DNA of 59,435 nucleotides from Xenorhabdus sp. BG5 (GCF_015163665.1 NZ_JADEUG010000021.1:1-59435); one strand, 5' to 3'; numbered from the stretch's first letter, positions 1 to 11,731 are shown. Translations and numbers: made by a program. Notes: generated from the letters alone by a model not told the origin.

Positions 1-89
1 AAGCACGCTTTCCCCCGCTGCCGCCCGACTTGCATGTGTTAGGCCTGCCGCCAGCGTTCAATCTGAGCCATGATCAAACTCTTCAATTA
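1..89 (-). rRNA. rrs: 16S ribosomal RNA, 5' end only
   Basis: The reverse complement begins with the universal bacterial 16S start, including AGAGTTTGATCATGGCTCAG, followed by the conserved ACGCTGGCGGCAGGCCTAAC segment. Only about the first 89 nt lie in the window and the rest of the operon continues to the left. The mature 5' end is placed near 89 by analogy with E. coli. The order trmA-btuB-murI-rrn is the same as at E. coli rrnB. Confidence 0.97.
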
Positions 90-228
90 AAAGTTTGATG
101 CTCAAAGAATTTCACTGTTAGTTCATAATGAATTAACTGCTTAGTCACTCTTTAAGACTTGAATCTTTTTTGCCTTTCGGCGATTCGATAGTCTCTTGCG
201 AGTGCCCACACAGATTGTCTGATTAACT

Positions 229-240
229 TGTTAAAGAGCA
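229..240 (-). promoter_or_regulatory. rRNA leader boxA antitermination element
   Basis: On the minus strand this reads TGCTCTTTAACA, the boxA sequence of enterobacterial rRNA leaders, where the NusB/NusE antitermination complex assembles. It sits about 140 nt before the 16S start. The rest of 90-228 is untranslated leader. I see no gene on either strand between 90 and 457. Confidence 0.9.
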
Positions 241-279
241 TTGGCAACCGGAAGTCACTTCCGGGTTGCGAGGCTGCGT

Positions 280-307
280 ATCTTACGCTGTTCGCCTTGA
301 GAGTCAA
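280..307 (-). promoter_or_regulatory. rRNA promoter P2
   Basis: Minus strand: -35 TTGACT (302-307) and -10 TAAGAT (280-285) separated by 16 bp. It lies downstream of a second, stronger-looking promoter, as P2 does in enterobacterial rrn operons. Confidence 0.75.
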
Positions 308-378
308 GCAATTATTTTCGCTTTTCGCTCACCGGCCTTCGCGGCCTGTTTCAGCGCAGCGTCGGTCAGTGGGGGCGC

Positions 379-406
379 ATTATAGGGCGTTTTACGGCGC
401 TGGCAA
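379..406 (-). promoter_or_regulatory. rRNA promoter P1
   Basis: Minus strand: -35 TTGCCA (401-406), 16-bp spacer and a perfect -10 TATAAT (379-384), followed by a GC-rich discriminator (GCGCCCCC). A GC-rich discriminator is the feature that makes P1 rRNA promoters sensitive to ppGpp and initiating NTPs in the family. P1 and P2 are about 100 bp apart. Confidence 0.8.
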
Positions 407-457
407 TAGTTTTTTTGAAAAAAATCACCAACCGATGATTATTACGCCAAATTGCAC

Positions 458-1321
458 TTAAGTTGGTAGTTTTTCCAGCGTTAAGAAACCTAACTTGTGT
501 AAAACAGGGCACAGATCTTCATTTGATGGCTCGATTTTTGTGCAATATGCTAAGTTATCGGCAGTTGTTAAAAACAAATTTTCCCGATTTTTTATCAACC
601 ATGCCGTTCTGCGAGCAATTGCCGCTCCCGAATCAATTAATCTTGTTCCATCTGGTAAAACTTGTGCAATTTCTTCTGCTATCAGAGGAAAGTGCGTACA
701 ACCCAAAATGACAGTATCCGGTGGCTCTTTCATTCTTAGCCACGGTTTCAGTATTTTCTCTAACTCTTTTAGTGAAACATCCTTGCCATGTAATTTTCGT
801 TCAGCTAACTCGACCAATTCAGCTGAGCCAATTGCATACATCTGGCAATCCGTAGCGAACCTTGCAATTAATTCTTTGGTATAGTCGCGATTCACTGTGG
901 CGCGTGTCGCCAATAATCCCACAACGCGATTACAGGTTAGCTTCGCCGCAGGTTTGATCGCTGGCACAACACCAACAACAGGAAAAGAAAAACGTTCACG
1001 CAGGGTGGGTAAGCTGACTGTACTCGCAGTATTGCAAGCGATAACAACAACTGCCAAAGAATGTTTTTTCTGGATTGCATCAACAACCTGAACAACCCTT
1101 TCTACAATCACTTCCGCCGTTTTCTCGCCGTAAGGGAATGCTTCATTATCGAAAGCATATATATAGTGGAGATCCGGCAAGAGTTGCCGAATCTCTTGAT
1201 AGACAGATAAGCCACCCACTCCAGAATCAAAAATCAGAATTGTTGGGCGGGCAGTCTTGTTTAAATTAGAAGTTATAGTTTCCAGTGAGATAGAACTCTC
1301 GTCCTGGGGTGTGATAGCCAT
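458..1321 (-). CDS. murI: Glutamate racemase
   Basis: Converts L-glutamate to the D-glutamate used in peptidoglycan synthesis, in the cytoplasm. The two catalytic cysteines are visible in VIACNTAS and ILGCTHFP, and the N-terminal [12 protein letters not shown] motif is intact. The frame is open back to 1345. I take the ATG at 1321 because it gives a 56-bp overlap with the end of btuB, the overlap I recall for the E. coli btuB-murI pair. ATG 1333 and 1345 are alternatives. It is cotranscribed with btuB and followed by the rrn promoter region. Confidence 0.95.
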   Translation of the reverse strand: MAITPQDESSISLETITSNLNKTARPTILIFDSGVGGLSVYQEIRQLLPDLHYIYAFDNEAFPYGEKTAEVIVERVVQVVDAIQKKHSLAVVVIACNTASTVSLPTLRERFSFPVVGVVPAIKPAAKLTCNRVVGLLATRATVNRDYTKELIARFATDCQMYAIGSAELVELAERKLHGKDVSLKELEKILKPWLRMKEPPDTVILGCTHFPLIAEEIAQVLPDGTRLIDSGAAIARRTAWLIKNRENLFLTTADNLAYCTKIEPSNEDLCPVLHKLGFLTLEKLPT

Positions 1322-3104
1322 AGGCTGTCTCATAATTTTTATCAAACAGGTTAGCTATTCTAGCACGGATTGTAAGGTGGTCAGTGATCGGATATGAGGC
1401 GCTAATATCCCACAGACTCACACCCGCTAATTTCACTGTCTTCGCAGGATATGTATTATAGTCTTGGTCATATCGCCGACCAATATATTGATAGGTTATT
1501 CCCCAATCGACATTAAAGGCTATCCAATCCAATTGATATTTAACTTGCTGTTTAGCCCTGCGAGTTAATTGCTGGTCATTACCATCACGCGGGTCAATGA
1601 ACTGTAATGTGAGTTGATGTTGGAATAAGCCAGTCTCCATTGTTCCCATCCACTCAACACCCTTTATCTTTGCCCTATCACTGTTTTCAAAACGGTTATT
1701 GGCAAAATTTATCAATTGTTCAATATCGTTATGATAAGCAGTTAAACGCCAATTAAGTGGCCCGGTCAAACCTTCAACTCCGATTTCCCATTGCTTACTT
1801 TTTTCTGGTTTAAGACTTTCATTTCCCCACTTGCTATAAAGCTGATTCAAAGTCGGCGCTTTAAATGCCGTTCCATACGAAGTGATAAAACGATAACCAT
1901 CAACAAACTCCCAGCCGATGCCGATTTGCCCCGTCGTATTCCAGTCATATTCAGAATGGTGATCTGAACGCACAGCGCCTTCTAAAATGACATCCCTCAC
2001 CTTTTGCTGCGCGGTTAAATATAGTCCCGTATTATCAACATGTTTTTGTACAGAGATGTTATTGGAGCCTGCGGCAACCCATTCTCTTTTCCAATCAACC
2101 CCACTACTGATTGCACCATGACCAACCTGCCACGTATTTCTCCATTGCACATTGTATTGTTTTGAATCACTCAGACTGGAGTTTGTGCCATAACGCCCAT
2201 GCTTAGGAACATAATTGTAATCTTTGACATGGCTGTAACTGACAATGAATTGGGAAGAATAACTGCCTTGATTAAATTGAATACCCGCATCATAGGAACG
2301 ACTGAACAGTTCTCGAGTGTCTGCTTCACCGATGTTCCATGCATCATAAGCCGTCCGATTATTAAATCCATAGGCTCGAGCAAACCCGCTCATTTGCGCA
2401 TTTATTTTATGATCTATTTCCAACCACAGCATTTTACTCATAAAACCATCGCGATCTGGCTGACGATATCCCCCCATTTTACCATCAACTATCACATCAA
2501 ACCCTTTGGTATAGGTATACCCTGCGGCTGTGGTTAATAGAGTATTCTCACCGAGTTTTTGCTGTGTTGAACCATTATAGTTCTGGTATCCGTTTGAGCC
2601 GATCCCCGCATTCAGTGTTGTGCCGCGTTGTTCCCGTTTTGTGATGATATTGATCACGCCACCAATGGCATCAGAACCGTATACGGCAGAACGCGCACCA
2701 CGGATATATTCTATTTTTTGCACCATTGAGATTGGGATCTGGCTAAAATCAGCGGCACCGGTAATGCCAGCCTGATTCAAACGAAGCCCATCCACCAGCA
2801 CCAGTGTATGATTTGAGTTCGCACCACGAACAAATAAAGAAGAGTGCTGTCCAATACCACCATTCTGCGCAATATCAATACTTGGCAAACGGCGCAAAAC
2901 ATCAACTAAGCTACTGGATTGCCAACGATCTATATCTTCACGAGTCACTACCGTCGTTGGCGCCAAAACCGAAGAAATCGGCTGCTTAAAGCGATTGGCT
3001 GTAACCACCAACGTATCCTGATTATCTGCCACTGCAAAATGGCTCCAACCAGAAAATACTGCCAAGGATGCAGCAGATAGAAGAATCTGTTTTTTATTTG
3101 CCAT
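1266..3104 (-). CDS. btuB: TonB-dependent vitamin B12 outer-membrane receptor
   Basis: Imports cobalamin across the outer membrane with energy from TonB-ExbBD. There is a signal peptide of about 26 residues ending near HFAVA, then the TonB box DTLVVTA. An N-terminal plug domain (roughly residues 40-155, with VNIITK) is followed by a 22-strand-type beta barrel ending in a C-terminal aromatic residue (TGNYNF). Its 612 residues are typical. The 3' end overlaps murI. I see no obvious cobalamin riboswitch in the short leader, unlike E. coli btuB (see findings). Confidence 0.96.
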   Translation of the reverse strand: MANKKQILLSAASLAVFSGWSHFAVADNQDTLVVTANRFKQPISSVLAPTTVVTREDIDRWQSSSLVDVLRRLPSIDIAQNGGIGQHSSLFVRGANSNHTLVLVDGLRLNQAGITGAADFSQIPISMVQKIEYIRGARSAVYGSDAIGGVINIITKREQRGTTLNAGIGSNGYQNYNGSTQQKLGENTLLTTAAGYTYTKGFDVIVDGKMGGYRQPDRDGFMSKMLWLEIDHKINAQMSGFARAYGFNNRTAYDAWNIGEADTRELFSRSYDAGIQFNQGSYSSQFIVSYSHVKDYNYVPKHGRYGTNSSLSDSKQYNVQWRNTWQVGHGAISSGVDWKREWVAAGSNNISVQKHVDNTGLYLTAQQKVRDVILEGAVRSDHHSEYDWNTTGQIGIGWEFVDGYRFITSYGTAFKAPTLNQLYSKWGNESLKPEKSKQWEIGVEGLTGPLNWRLTAYHNDIEQLINFANNRFENSDRAKIKGVEWMGTMETGLFQHQLTLQFIDPRDGNDQQLTRRAKQQVKYQLDWIAFNVDWGITYQYIGRRYDQDYNTYPAKTVKLAGVSLWDISASYPITDHLTIRARIANLFDKNYETAYGYHTPGREFYLTGNYNF

Positions 3105-3307
3105 AAGATTTGTGATGAGAATGAGTGTGGTACCTGGCTATCTATATTTAACTATAAAGCATCATGCTACGATGAAGACTTTAGCGTGTCCAGAATGCCT
3201 CTCTATCAAAAAAAGCGCGGATAAACCAGAAAACTGGACATCCTTTACACTTGCCCTACAATGCCGCTCGGAAATTTTTCTTAACGCGACCATACGAGAA
3301 CCCGATA

Positions 3308-4408
3308 ATGCAGAATGCCTTGCCAACGGAAAATTATGAAAACCAATTGATGGAGAAAGTTCATCGTCTAAAAGGAATGATGCTCCCCTTTAGCGCACCT
3401 GAGCCTGAAGTTTTCCGTTCCCCGGCATCACATTACAGAATGCGCGCAGAATTCCGTATCTGGCATGAGGAAGATGATCTCTACCACATTATGTTCGATC
3501 AGCAGACGAAAAAGCGTATCCGCATTGATCAATTTCCAGTTGCCAATCAGCTAATCAATAAAATGATGCAGGCCATCATTGCTGGCGTAAAAGACAATTC
3601 CGTATTACGCCATAAACTGTTTCAGGTGGATTACCTTTCTACCCGTAGTAACAAAATCATTGTCTCTCTGCTTTACCACAAAAAACTAGGGGATGAATGG
3701 CGTGAACATGCAACTGCTCTGCGTACCCAACTCACCACAGCAGGGTTTGATGTGCAACTTATTGGACGCGCAGCAAAAACCAAGATCATGCTTGACCATG
3801 ACTATATTGATGAAGTGTTGCCTGTTGCAGGCAAGACAATGACTTATCGTCAGGTTGAAAATAGCTTCACACAGCCGAATGCCAATATCAATGTTCATAT
3901 GTTGGAATGGGCAATTGATATCACCAAAGGCTCGAAAGGTGATTTGCTTGAGCTGTATTGCGGTAATGGTAATTTCTCTCTGGCATTGGCGCAGAATTTT
4001 GAACGGGTATTAGCGACAGAAATAGCCAAGCCTTCAGTGGCTGCCGCCCAATTTAATATCGCAGCGAACAAAATTGATAATGTACAGATTATCCGCATGT
4101 CAGCGGAAGAATTTACCCAGGCGATGAACGGAGAGCGTGAGTTTAACCGACTGCAAGGAATTGATTTAAGCAGTTATCAATGTGAAACCATTTTTGTTGA
4201 CCCACCGCGCAGCGGACTGGATAAAGAAACGCTAAAAATGGTTCAAGCGTATCCACGTATTCTTTATATTTCCTGCAATCCAGAAACGCTCTGCCAAAAT
4301 CTGGAGACGCTAACACAGACCCACGAAATCAGCCAACTGGCGCTCTTTGACCAATTCCCTTATACCCATCATATGGAGTGCGGTGTCCTGCTGGAAAAAA
4401 GAACTTAG
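3308..4408 (+). CDS. trmA: tRNA (uracil-5-)-methyltransferase
   Basis: SAM-dependent methyltransferase that makes m5U54 (ribothymidine) in the tRNA T-loop, in the cytoplasm. Seen are the SAM-binding [12 protein letters not shown], the [10 protein letters not shown] motif and the catalytic cysteine region YISCNPETL. The frame is open from 3251, but alignment from memory to E. coli TrmA (starting MTPEHLPTEQYE) favours the ATG at 3308 ([11 protein letters not shown]). Its 366 residues match the family. It diverges from btuB across a gap of about 200 bp. Confidence 0.96.
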   Translation: MQNALPTENYENQLMEKVHRLKGMMLPFSAPEPEVFRSPASHYRMRAEFRIWHEEDDLYHIMFDQQTKKRIRIDQFPVANQLINKMMQAIIAGVKDNSVLRHKLFQVDYLSTRSNKIIVSLLYHKKLGDEWREHATALRTQLTTAGFDVQLIGRAAKTKIMLDHDYIDEVLPVAGKTMTYRQVENSFTQPNANINVHMLEWAIDITKGSKGDLLELYCGNGNFSLALAQNFERVLATEIAKPSVAAAQFNIAANKIDNVQIIRMSAEEFTQAMNGEREFNRLQGIDLSSYQCETIFVDPPRSGLDKETLKMVQAYPRILYISCNPETLCQNLETLTQTHEISQLALFDQFPYTHHMECGVLLEKRT

Positions 4409-4425
4409 TCGTCATTAAAAACAAA

Positions 4426-4457
4426 AACGCCGCAGGGTCAATTTTGTGGCGTTTTTT
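4426..4457 (+). terminator. Rho-independent terminator after trmA
   Basis: Stem AACGCCGCA / TGTGGCGTT with one G-U pair, followed by a run of T. The A-rich left arm could also let it serve yijD from the other side. Confidence 0.8.
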
Positions 4458-4482
4458 ATTGAACCATTCTCGATAAAAACGA

Positions 4483-4860
4483 TTAGCTTTGGCTTTCTGA
4501 AGTAAGCACTGCTTGCTGCTTACGCTTTTTCATCTTTAGGTAGATCCAAAACACCAAGACAGTACCAATAACGACAGGCAAGAAATTAGAGCCAATTGCT
4601 GGATATTCCATTCGAATGAATGCGTTATACACAAACATGCCTAAGAAGAAGCATCCCACGGCCAGTTTCGGTAATCCTTCTGCCATTGGATAATTCAAAT
4701 AACGTTGATGAAGACAATACAAAGAAAGTGCCAGTGCAATAAGAGGGAAAATAGAAAAAGGGACAAATGAATTAAAAAATGTTGAGAAAGTTCCGTGTGT
4801 TGCCATTCCAACGATAAGAGCCAGCAACATTGTGCTTTTATCTTGGCGGTATTGTTCCAT
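4483..4860 (-). CDS. yijD: YijD-family inner membrane protein (DUF1422)
   Basis: A 125-residue protein with about four hydrophobic helices and a lysine/arginine-rich cytoplasmic tail (KMKKRKQQ). It closely resembles E. coli YijD in length and in the stretch SLYCLHQRYLN. The function of the family is unknown to me. It starts 21 bp after the end of fabR on the same strand, the same fabR-yijD operon as in E. coli, which would tie its expression to membrane fatty-acid control. Confidence 0.92.
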   Translation of the reverse strand: MEQYRQDKSTMLLALIVGMATHGTFSTFFNSFVPFSIFPLIALALSLYCLHQRYLNYPMAEGLPKLAVGCFFLGMFVYNAFIRMEYPAIGSNFLPVVIGTVLVFWIYLKMKKRKQQAVLTSESQS

Positions 4861-4881
4861 CGTATTATTCTCCTTTCATTA

Positions 4882-5544
4882 TTATTCAGAGGTTTTAGGG
4901 ATCGCTTTAGATACGGTGCTTTTTTCTTGCTCACGACGATACCAATAATAAGCGCCTTTGGAAATCATGCGGAGTTGCAAAACCAAACGCTCTTCGAGAC
5001 GACGTCTTTTTTCTTCATCAATATCCAGCGCTTCTGCACCTGCACTGAACACGATTGTCACCATCGCCTCTGCTTGTATTTCAGTAAAATGGCGTGGCAT
5101 ATGGCTGGCTTGCTCAAGGTAGTCTGCCAATTCGGCAATAAAATGTTGGATTTCCCGTGCTACAGCAGCACGAAATTCAGCCGATGTACCGGAACGTTCA
5201 CGCAGCAACAGCCGGAACGCATTAGGATTGTTGCCAATAAACTCCATGAAGGTTGAAACCGAAGTACGGATGACACTACCACCTTTGGCAATACGCTGAC
5301 GGGCCTGACGCATTAACTGACGCAGCATCAAACCACTTTCATCCACCATCGTCAGCCCCAGTTCATCCACATCACGAAAATGTCGATAAAAAGAAGTCGG
5401 TGCAATACCCGCCTCGCGAGCCACTTCCCGTAGGCTCAGGCTGGTAAAACTGCGTTCAGCACTGAGTTGGCTGAATGCCGCCTCAATCAGGGAGCGGCGG
5501 GTTTTTTCTTTCTGTTTTGCTCTAACGCCGGTTACGTTACTCAC
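4882..5544 (-). CDS. fabR: TetR-family repressor of unsaturated fatty-acid synthesis
   Basis: DNA-binding repressor that in E. coli represses fabA and fabB and tunes membrane unsaturation. The N-terminal TetR helix-turn-helix is clear at residues 15-60 ([20 protein letters not shown]). The C-terminal ligand and dimer domain is the expected length (220 residues against about 215 in E. coli). It is first gene of a fabR-yijD unit and diverges from sthA. The C-terminus carries a short extra tail. Confidence 0.94.
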   Translation of the reverse strand: MSNVTGVRAKQKEKTRRSLIEAAFSQLSAERSFTSLSLREVAREAGIAPTSFYRHFRDVDELGLTMVDESGLMLRQLMRQARQRIAKGGSVIRTSVSTFMEFIGNNPNAFRLLLRERSGTSAEFRAAVAREIQHFIAELADYLEQASHMPRHFTEIQAEAMVTIVFSAGAEALDIDEEKRRRLEERLVLQLRMISKGAYYWYRREQEKSTVSKAIPKTSE

Positions 5545-5749
5545 AACAATCCTGATCTATCTCGACTCTAATCGGGCAAATATAACAGATTCTGCTAAGT
5601 TTGCTGTGATTGTTCTCTTAAAGATATTATTCGATGTTTTCCTGATCTATTTCTAAACAATGAGATAAAAACCTTATGCTCATTGGGTTATTGCATCAAG
5701 TAATGTTAAGATAGCGTTGTTATTTTGTGTAAAAACAGGTCTTTCCTCT

Positions 5750-7147
5750 ATGCAACATACTCATTTTGATGCCATTGTGATTGGCTCTGGTCCCGGCGGG
5801 GAAGGAGCAGCAATGGGGTTAGTAAAACAAGGCAAAAACGTTGCTGTTATAGAACGTTATAATAATGTCGGTGGTGGATGTACTCATTGGGGTACAATCC
5901 CGTCGAAAGCTCTCCGCCATGCTGTTAGTCGTATTATCGAATTTAATCAAAATCCCCTCTACAGTGATAACTCCCGCATTCTTCGTTCCTCGTTTTCAGA
6001 AATTCTGCGCCATGCTGAAGTCGTTATTAACCAGCAAACTAAGATGCGTCAAGGGTTTTATGAACGTAACCGTTGTCGAATGTTTGCAGGAGAAGCCACT
6101 TTCATTGATGAACATCGGGTAAGTGTGCGTTATGCCGATGATAGTGTTGATATCTTGAGCGCAGACAACATTATCATTGCCACCGGCTCCCGCCCTTACT
6201 GTCCTCCTGACGTCGATTTCACCCACTCCCGTATTTATAACAGCGATACCATACTGCAACTGGATCACGAACCTCGCCATGTCATTATTTATGGTGCCGG
6301 CGTGATTGGTTGTGAATATGCCTCCATTTTCCGCGGATTGGGTGTTAAGGTGGATTTGATCAATACCCGCGATCATCTTCTGTCGTTTCTTGATCAAGAA
6401 ATGTCTGATGCCCTTTCCTACCATTTTTGGAATAGTGGCACGGTCATCCGTCATAACGAAGAATATGAAAAAATTGAAGGCGTTGATGATGGTGTTATTG
6501 TTCACCTGAAATCCGGCAAGAAAGTCAAAGCGGATTGCCTGTTGTATGCCAATGGCAGAACAGGTAATACAGACAAGCTAGGTTTAGAAAATGTCGGACT
6601 GGAAACAGACAGCCGAGGTTTACTGAAAGTCAATCGTGTCTACCAGACCAACAATGAAAACATCTATGCAGTGGGGGATGTTATTGGCTATCCAAGTTTG
6701 GCTTCTGCGGCCTATGATCAGGGACGCATCGCTGCAAAAGCGATGACCACAGGCAATGCTAACCTGTATCTGGTGGAAGATATCCCAACCGGGATTTATA
6801 CCATTCCTGAAATGAGTTCCGTGGGCAAAACCGAGCAGCAATTAACCGCAATGAAAATCCCTTATGAGGTAGGTCGCGCCCAATTCAAACATCTGGCAAG
6901 AGCGCAAATTGCCGGTATGAATGTTGGCAGTATCAAAATCCTGTTCCACCGTGAGACAAAACAGATTTTAGGCATCCACTGTTTTGGCGAACGTGCCGCA
7001 GAGATCATTCATATTGGTCAGGCCATTATGGAACAGAAAGGTGAAGGCAATAATATCGAATATTTCGTTAATACTACCTTCAATTATCCAACAATGGCGG
7101 AAGCCTACCGTGTTGCGGCACTCAATGGGCTAAACCGATTATTTTGA
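5750..7147 (+). CDS. sthA: Soluble pyridine nucleotide transhydrogenase
   Basis: FAD flavoprotein that transfers hydride between NADPH and NAD+, balancing the two pools in the cytoplasm. N-terminal FAD-binding [10 protein letters not shown], the family-specific [17 protein letters not shown] (the second redox cysteine of classical disulfide reductases is absent, as in all SthA), a central NAD(P)-binding [12 protein letters not shown] and a C-terminal dimerisation domain ending NGLNRLF. The frame is open from 5717. ATG 5750 gives the E. coli-like start. Its end overlaps the convergent oxyR end by 9 bp. Confidence 0.96.
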   Translation: MQHTHFDAIVIGSGPGGEGAAMGLVKQGKNVAVIERYNNVGGGCTHWGTIPSKALRHAVSRIIEFNQNPLYSDNSRILRSSFSEILRHAEVVINQQTKMRQGFYERNRCRMFAGEATFIDEHRVSVRYADDSVDILSADNIIIATGSRPYCPPDVDFTHSRIYNSDTILQLDHEPRHVIIYGAGVIGCEYASIFRGLGVKVDLINTRDHLLSFLDQEMSDALSYHFWNSGTVIRHNEEYEKIEGVDDGVIVHLKSGKKVKADCLLYANGRTGNTDKLGLENVGLETDSRGLLKVNRVYQTNNENIYAVGDVIGYPSLASAAYDQGRIAAKAMTTGNANLYLVEDIPTGIYTIPEMSSVGKTEQQLTAMKIPYEVGRAQFKHLARAQIAGMNVGSIKILFHRETKQILGIHCFGERAAEIIHIGQAIMEQKGEGNNIEYFVNTTFNYPTMAEAYRVAALNGLNRLF

Positions 7148-8056
7148 TGTTTTTCCTAATATTTCATAATAATTGCCCATTTTAGTCCGAATCGCCTCTG
7201 CCAATTGCTCATAGCGACCACGCAGAGGTGAGCCAGGACGATAAACCAATATGACAGATCGCTTAGGTTCCGGTTCATAACACTCCAGATAGCAAACCCC
7301 ATCCCGACGTCTCTCATTCGGCACTGACAAATCAGGTAATAATGTAATCCCGCTGCCCGCTGCAACCATATTGCGCAGAGTTTCCAGACTGGTCGCCCTA
7401 AAATGGGTATCTTCTTTGGCTCCCGCCTGAAAACAAAATCCCATCGCCTGATCACGCAAACAGTGTCCATCTTCCAGCATCAATAACTTCTCACCGGATA
7501 GCTCACCCATCTTAATTTTGTCCCGCCCAGCCCATTTATGCTCTTCATATACCGCCAGTTTCATGGGTTCTTCAAACAACGGCACTTCGATAAATGCTTC
7601 GGACTCTTTCACCAACGCCAAAATAGCGCAGTCAAGCTTTCCACTATCAAGTTGAGCCAACAAGTTTAGGGTTTGTGCCTCATGCAGGTACATTTCCAAT
7701 TTGGGGAACAATTGATGCAGTTCAGGAATAATCAGTGGCAGGAGGTAGGGACCGATTGTTGGAATAAGACCGATATGCAACGGCCCCGACATACTTTCAC
7801 CTTGAAGGGAGGCCATTTCCTGCAAGACCTTCACTTCCCTCAATACCGTTTTGGCCTGTTCCACTAATAACATTCCCTGTTGGGTAAACAATACCTTGCG
7901 GCTAGTGCGTTCCAGCAGCATCACGCCAAGCTCATCCTCCAGTTTGCGGATTTGCCCGCTCAGTGTCGGTTGGCTGACATGACAAGCATCAGCGGCTCGA
8001 CGAAAATGCCGGTATTCAGCAAGTGCTACAAGGTATTCCAGATCGCGGATATTCAT
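7139..8056 (-). CDS. oxyR: Hydrogen peroxide-sensing LysR regulator
   Basis: LysR-type activator of the peroxide stress response. The N-terminal winged HTH (residues 1-60, [18 protein letters not shown]) is followed by the redox domain with both disulfide-forming cysteines in [15 protein letters not shown]. The frame extends to 8071, but ATG 8056 matches the E. coli N-terminus exactly. Convergent with sthA. In E. coli the sRNA gene oxyS lies on the far side of the oxyR promoter; here only about 100 bp separate oxyR from argH and no OxyS-like sequence is seen. Confidence 0.97.
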   Translation of the reverse strand: MNIRDLEYLVALAEYRHFRRAADACHVSQPTLSGQIRKLEDELGVMLLERTSRKVLFTQQGMLLVEQAKTVLREVKVLQEMASLQGESMSGPLHIGLIPTIGPYLLPLIIPELHQLFPKLEMYLHEAQTLNLLAQLDSGKLDCAILALVKESEAFIEVPLFEEPMKLAVYEEHKWAGRDKIKMGELSGEKLLMLEDGHCLRDQAMGFCFQAGAKEDTHFRATSLETLRNMVAAGSGITLLPDLSVPNERRRDGVCYLECYEPEPKRSVILVYRPGSPLRGRYEQLAEAIRTKMGNYYEILGKTSK

Positions 8057-8155
8057 TCCCAACCTCAGCATTTGATATCAATGATAGTATTGACCAATAA
8101 ATCATTATATCCACGAGGTGAAAAAACTATCAACTGCGTGTGATTATTGATGTTT

Positions 8156-9529
8156 TTAGCTAAATCGCTGCTTGGCCTGAGCAATCACTTGTTTCACTTG
8201 TTCTTGCGCTACACCACCTTTTGCCAGCCGCTTGTCTAAACACGATTGCAACGATAAAACGTCATAGACATCCACAGCAATGACATTGCTGAATTTTTGC
8301 AATTCAAATAGAGAAAGTTCTTCCAGTGCCTTACCTCGGTCAATTGCCGCAACAACAACTTCACCAACAATGTGATGTGCCTCGCGGAACGGAACACCTT
8401 TTGCCACCAGATAATCTGCCAGCTCAGTTGCATTAGCATATCCCTGCTTTGCTGCTTCCTCACAACGGGAGCGTTTTACCTGAATGCCATCCAACACCAG
8501 TATCGCCATATGCAAACAATCCAACCAGGTATCCAGTGCATCAAACAAGCCTTCCTTATCTTCCTGCATATCTTTATTGTAGGCGAGAGGAAGCCCTTTT
8601 AAGGTCATCATCATCCCCGTCAATGCGCCTTGCACCCGTCCACACTTGCCGCGGATAAGTTCCAACGCATCTGGGTTTTTCTTTTGCGGCATCAAGGAAG
8701 AGCCGGAAGTTACCCGATCCGACAATTCAATAAAGCCAGCTTCTCCACTATTAAAGAAAATTAAATCTTCAGCAAAACGCGAAAGATGAATCATACTAAT
8801 GCTCGCATCCGACAGTAGCTCCAAAACATGATCACGATCCGAAACACTATCCAGACTATTGCGTGTCGCTGAGGCAAAACCCAGCCATGACGCCAGTTGC
8901 TCACGATCAATATCATAAGCCGTTCCTGCCAATGCCCCACATCCCAACGGGCTGACATCCAACCGCTTTAATGCATCTTGCAGTCGGCTTTCATCACGAT
9001 TAAGCATTTCCACATAGGCCAAACACCAATGGGCAAAAGTGACAGGTTGCGCCCGCTGTAAATGGGTATAACCTGGCATGACTGCATCCTGATTATTTTC
9101 AGCAGTGAATACCAATGCTTGTTGCAACTCAACTAATGCTGTCAGAATGTGGACAATCTGATCTTTGCACCATAATTTCAGGTCAGTTGCGACCTGATCA
9201 TTACGGCTACGTCCCGTATGGAGTTTCTTACCCAAATCGCCCACTTTCGTGATAAGTTGCCCTTCAACCCAACTATGAATGTCTTCCGCATCGCTTTGCA
9301 AAATGGCCTTGGGGTTGGTTCGCACTTCATCCAGTAACTCATTTAAGGCTAGTTCCAACTTTTGCTGCTCTTCGGCAGTGAACACGCCTACCGTAACCAA
9401 CGCTTTTGACCACGCAACCGAGCCCATAATATCCTGCTCAGCCAAACGATAATCAAAACGCAGTGAATCATTAAATTGCTTGAAGCGCTGATCGGCTTCC
9501 TGACTGAAACGCCCACCCCAAAGTGCCAT
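8156..9529 (-). CDS. argH: Argininosuccinate lyase
   Basis: Last step of arginine synthesis, cleaving argininosuccinate to arginine and fumarate. The fumarase/aspartase superfamily signature [12 protein letters not shown] is present, along with the N-terminal [10 protein letters not shown]. Its 457 residues equal the E. coli protein. It is last gene of argCBGH and is separated from argG by about 160 bp holding a palindromic repeat, which may reduce or process the argH part of the transcript. Confidence 0.97.
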   Translation of the reverse strand: MALWGGRFSQEADQRFKQFNDSLRFDYRLAEQDIMGSVAWSKALVTVGVFTAEEQQKLELALNELLDEVRTNPKAILQSDAEDIHSWVEGQLITKVGDLGKKLHTGRSRNDQVATDLKLWCKDQIVHILTALVELQQALVFTAENNQDAVMPGYTHLQRAQPVTFAHWCLAYVEMLNRDESRLQDALKRLDVSPLGCGALAGTAYDIDREQLASWLGFASATRNSLDSVSDRDHVLELLSDASISMIHLSRFAEDLIFFNSGEAGFIELSDRVTSGSSLMPQKKNPDALELIRGKCGRVQGALTGMMMTLKGLPLAYNKDMQEDKEGLFDALDTWLDCLHMAILVLDGIQVKRSRCEEAAKQGYANATELADYLVAKGVPFREAHHIVGEVVVAAIDRGKALEELSLFELQKFSNVIAVDVYDVLSLQSCLDKRLAKGGVAQEQVKQVIAQAKQRFS

Positions 9530-9577
9530 AATATCGTTCCTGTTTTTCTAACCGTTATTCATTACTATACCAATCTC

Positions 9578-9659
9578 ACTTCAAGATACGTGTGATATCT
9601 CCCCGCTTCGCGGGGGAGATATCAGGTTTCATAGCGTGTTGTAAATTGCAACTTGAAGT
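9578..9659. repeat. Palindromic intergenic repeat between argG and argH
   Basis: Outer inverted arms ACTTCAAG (9578-9585) and CTTGAAGT (9652-9659) enclose a strong hairpin, GATATCTCCCC (9594-9604) pairing with GGGGAGATATC (9613-9623) around GC-TTC-GC. The overall form is that of a REP/ERIC-like or MITE-like repeat inside an operon. The hairpin lacks a downstream T run on the minus strand, so it looks more like an mRNA-processing or stabilising element than a terminator. Confidence 0.7.
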
Positions 9660-9690
9660 TTAATACGTACAAAAGTTGAACACCCCAAAA

Positions 9691-10902
9691 TTACTTTTTG
9701 CTATTCAGTGCACGAATGCGTGAAGAAAGCGAATAGAGGCGAATAAACCCTTCTGCGTGGCTGTGATCGTAAACTTCATCCTCGCCAAAAGTGGCAAATT
9801 CTTCAGAATAGAGGCTATTGGCTGATTTTTTCTGCACTGCCGTTACCTGCCCTTTATAAAGTTTCAGGACAACTTCACCGCTGACACTGGCCGCTAACAT
9901 TTCTGCTGCCGCTTGAATTGATTGACGCAATGGCGCAAACCAACGGCCGTCATAAACCACATAAGACATCTCCAGCCCCAGTTGTTGACGCCATTTGAAA
10001 CTATCACGATCTAAAACCAGTTGTTCGATACCGCGCAGTGCTTCCATCATGATGGTTCCCCCCGGAGTTTCATAACAACCGCGGGATTTCATGCCTACTA
10101 AACGGTTTTCCACGATATCGATCCGGCCAATGCTGTGCCTGGCTCCTAACTTATTTAACTCATCAAGGCATTGATAAGGTGAAAGCGCCTGACCATTCAC
10201 GCCAACCACGTCACCTCTTTCAACCGTCACCGTGATATATTCCGGTTCATTGGGCGCCTCTTCTGGCTCCACTGTCCACACCCAACAATCTTTATTGGCA
10301 GCATTCCACGTGCTTTCCAAAACCCCACCTTCGGTCGAAATGTGCCACGCATTTTCGTCACGGCTATAGATTTTCTCCAGCGTTGCAGTTGTCGGGATAT
10401 CACGAACTTTTAAATAATCCAGCAGCGCCTCACGGGAACGCAGATCCCATTCCCGCCACGGAGCCACAACTTTCAGATGGGGTGCCAACGCGGTATAAGT
10501 GCTTTCAAACCGAACCTGATCATTACCTTTACCTGTTGCGCCATGAGCGACGGCATCCGCTCCTACTTTCAGAGCCAGCTCAACTTGTGCCTTGGCAATA
10601 ATTGGACGGGCCATTGAAGTACCAAGCAAATAACTTCCCTCATACAGGGCGCCGGTTTTTAACACAGGATAAACATACTCTTTGATAAACTCTTCGCGCA
10701 GATCAATGACATGGCATTCGGAAGCACCGGAACGTAATGCTTTCTGTTCCACACCCTCCAGATCTTCACGACTTTGGCCGACATCAGCGACAAACGCAAT
10801 CACGTCACAATTGCCATAATGTTCTTTCAACCACGGAATAATGGCAGATGTATCCAAACCACCTGAATATGCCAAAACGATTTTCTTAATGCTTTTAGTC
10901 AT
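9691..10902 (-). CDS. argG: Argininosuccinate synthase
   Basis: ATP-dependent condensation of citrulline with aspartate. The N-terminal PP-loop AYSGGLDTS, the [13 protein letters not shown] motif and a length of 403 residues identify the short-form bacterial ArgG. It sits between argB and argH in one leftward operon. E. coli has argG elsewhere on the chromosome, so the argCBGH order is a lineage marker shared, to my knowledge, with Proteus/Photorhabdus/Yersinia-type enterics. Confidence 0.97.
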   Translation of the reverse strand: MTKSIKKIVLAYSGGLDTSAIIPWLKEHYGNCDVIAFVADVGQSREDLEGVEQKALRSGASECHVIDLREEFIKEYVYPVLKTGALYEGSYLLGTSMARPIIAKAQVELALKVGADAVAHGATGKGNDQVRFESTYTALAPHLKVVAPWREWDLRSREALLDYLKVRDIPTTATLEKIYSRDENAWHISTEGGVLESTWNAANKDCWVWTVEPEEAPNEPEYITVTVERGDVVGVNGQALSPYQCLDELNKLGARHSIGRIDIVENRLVGMKSRGCYETPGGTIMMEALRGIEQLVLDRDSFKWRQQLGLEMSYVVYDGRWFAPLRQSIQAAAEMLAASVSGEVVLKLYKGQVTAVQKKSANSLYSEEFATFGEDEVYDHSHAEGFIRLYSLSSRIRALNSKK

Positions 10903-10957
10903 AGGGGTAACCTTTTTAATTTTAGTAAAAACATCAGTTCGGTAAATACACGTTCAA

Positions 10958-11731
10958 TTACGCCAAAATTCGTGTGCCAATAGGTATGCCATTAAATAAC
11001 GCAATCAATTGATCTGCATGACGCCAACTCGCAATATCTACGGGTTGTCCGAGTGTTTTTGCCGCCTCTAACGCCGCATTCACTTTCACTATCATGCCGT
11101 CGGTGATGATGCCTTGATCGATAAGCTGCGCGATCTGCTCTGCCGTGGCTTCCGGGATTTTTTTTCCTTTCCCATCCAGAATACCGCTGACATCGGACAA
11201 CAAGATCAAATCTGCATTCAGCACTTGTGCAATAGCCGTCGCCGCTTGATCCGCATTCACATTCATCAATTCACCCTGCTCAGTAATACCAATCGAACTG
11301 ATAATCGGCATATAGCCTACATCCAGCAAAATTTGCAGGAGATCAGGTATTCCTGGCTGAGCTTTTCCAGTGTGACCAAGCTCTTCATCAAGCTGAGAAA
11401 CTTTAACCATCCCCCCATCACCCAGACATAACCCGATGGCAGGCAAACGATACTTTGTTGCCCACGCCAGCAATTTCTTGTTGGCAGTTCCGGCTAGCGT
11501 CCCCGTAATGATGTCAATTTGATCCTCAGGGGTAACCCGCAGGCCTTGCTTCTTCAAAATAGGCATCTGCAATCGTTGCATCAGCTCATCAACCAAGCAG
11601 CCACCACCGTGTACAATAACCAACGGACGTTTATGTGTTTTTCGGTATAACTGTAATGTGGTAAATAACCGTTCCAGCGCTTCTTCACTGTCTAATAACA
11701 CACCACCCAACTTGATAACTAACGGCTCCAT
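10958..11731 (-). CDS. argB: Acetylglutamate kinase
   Basis: Phosphorylates N-acetylglutamate in arginine synthesis. It has the N-terminal IKLGG substrate motif, the VIHGGG glycine-rich loop and the C-terminal SDVSG nucleotide site. Its 257 residues match the short, hexamer-lacking enterobacterial type. Second gene of argCBGH, about 70 bp after argC and 55 bp before argG. Confidence 0.97.
   Translation of the reverse strand: MEPLVIKLGGVLLDSEEALERLFTTLQLYRKTHKRPLVIVHGGGCLVDELMQRLQMPILKKQGLRVTPEDQIDIITGTLAGTANKKLLAWATKYRLPAIGLCLGDGGMVKVSQLDEELGHTGKAQPGIPDLLQILLDVGYMPIISSIGITEQGELMNVNADQAATAIAQVLNADLILLSDVSGILDGKGKKIPEATAEQIAQLIDQGIITDGMIVKVNAALEAAKTLGQPVDIASWRHADQLIALFNGIPIGTRILA

Noticed and set aside
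228-461. 77-codon open frame on the plus strand over the rRNA leader
   Set aside because: It lies across boxA and the P1/P2 promoters of the rRNA operon, has no family resemblance and no ribosome site.
8057-8155. Possible oxyS sRNA gene next to oxyR
   Set aside because: Only about 100 bp separate oxyR from argH, and nothing resembles OxyS or its terminator on the plus strand.
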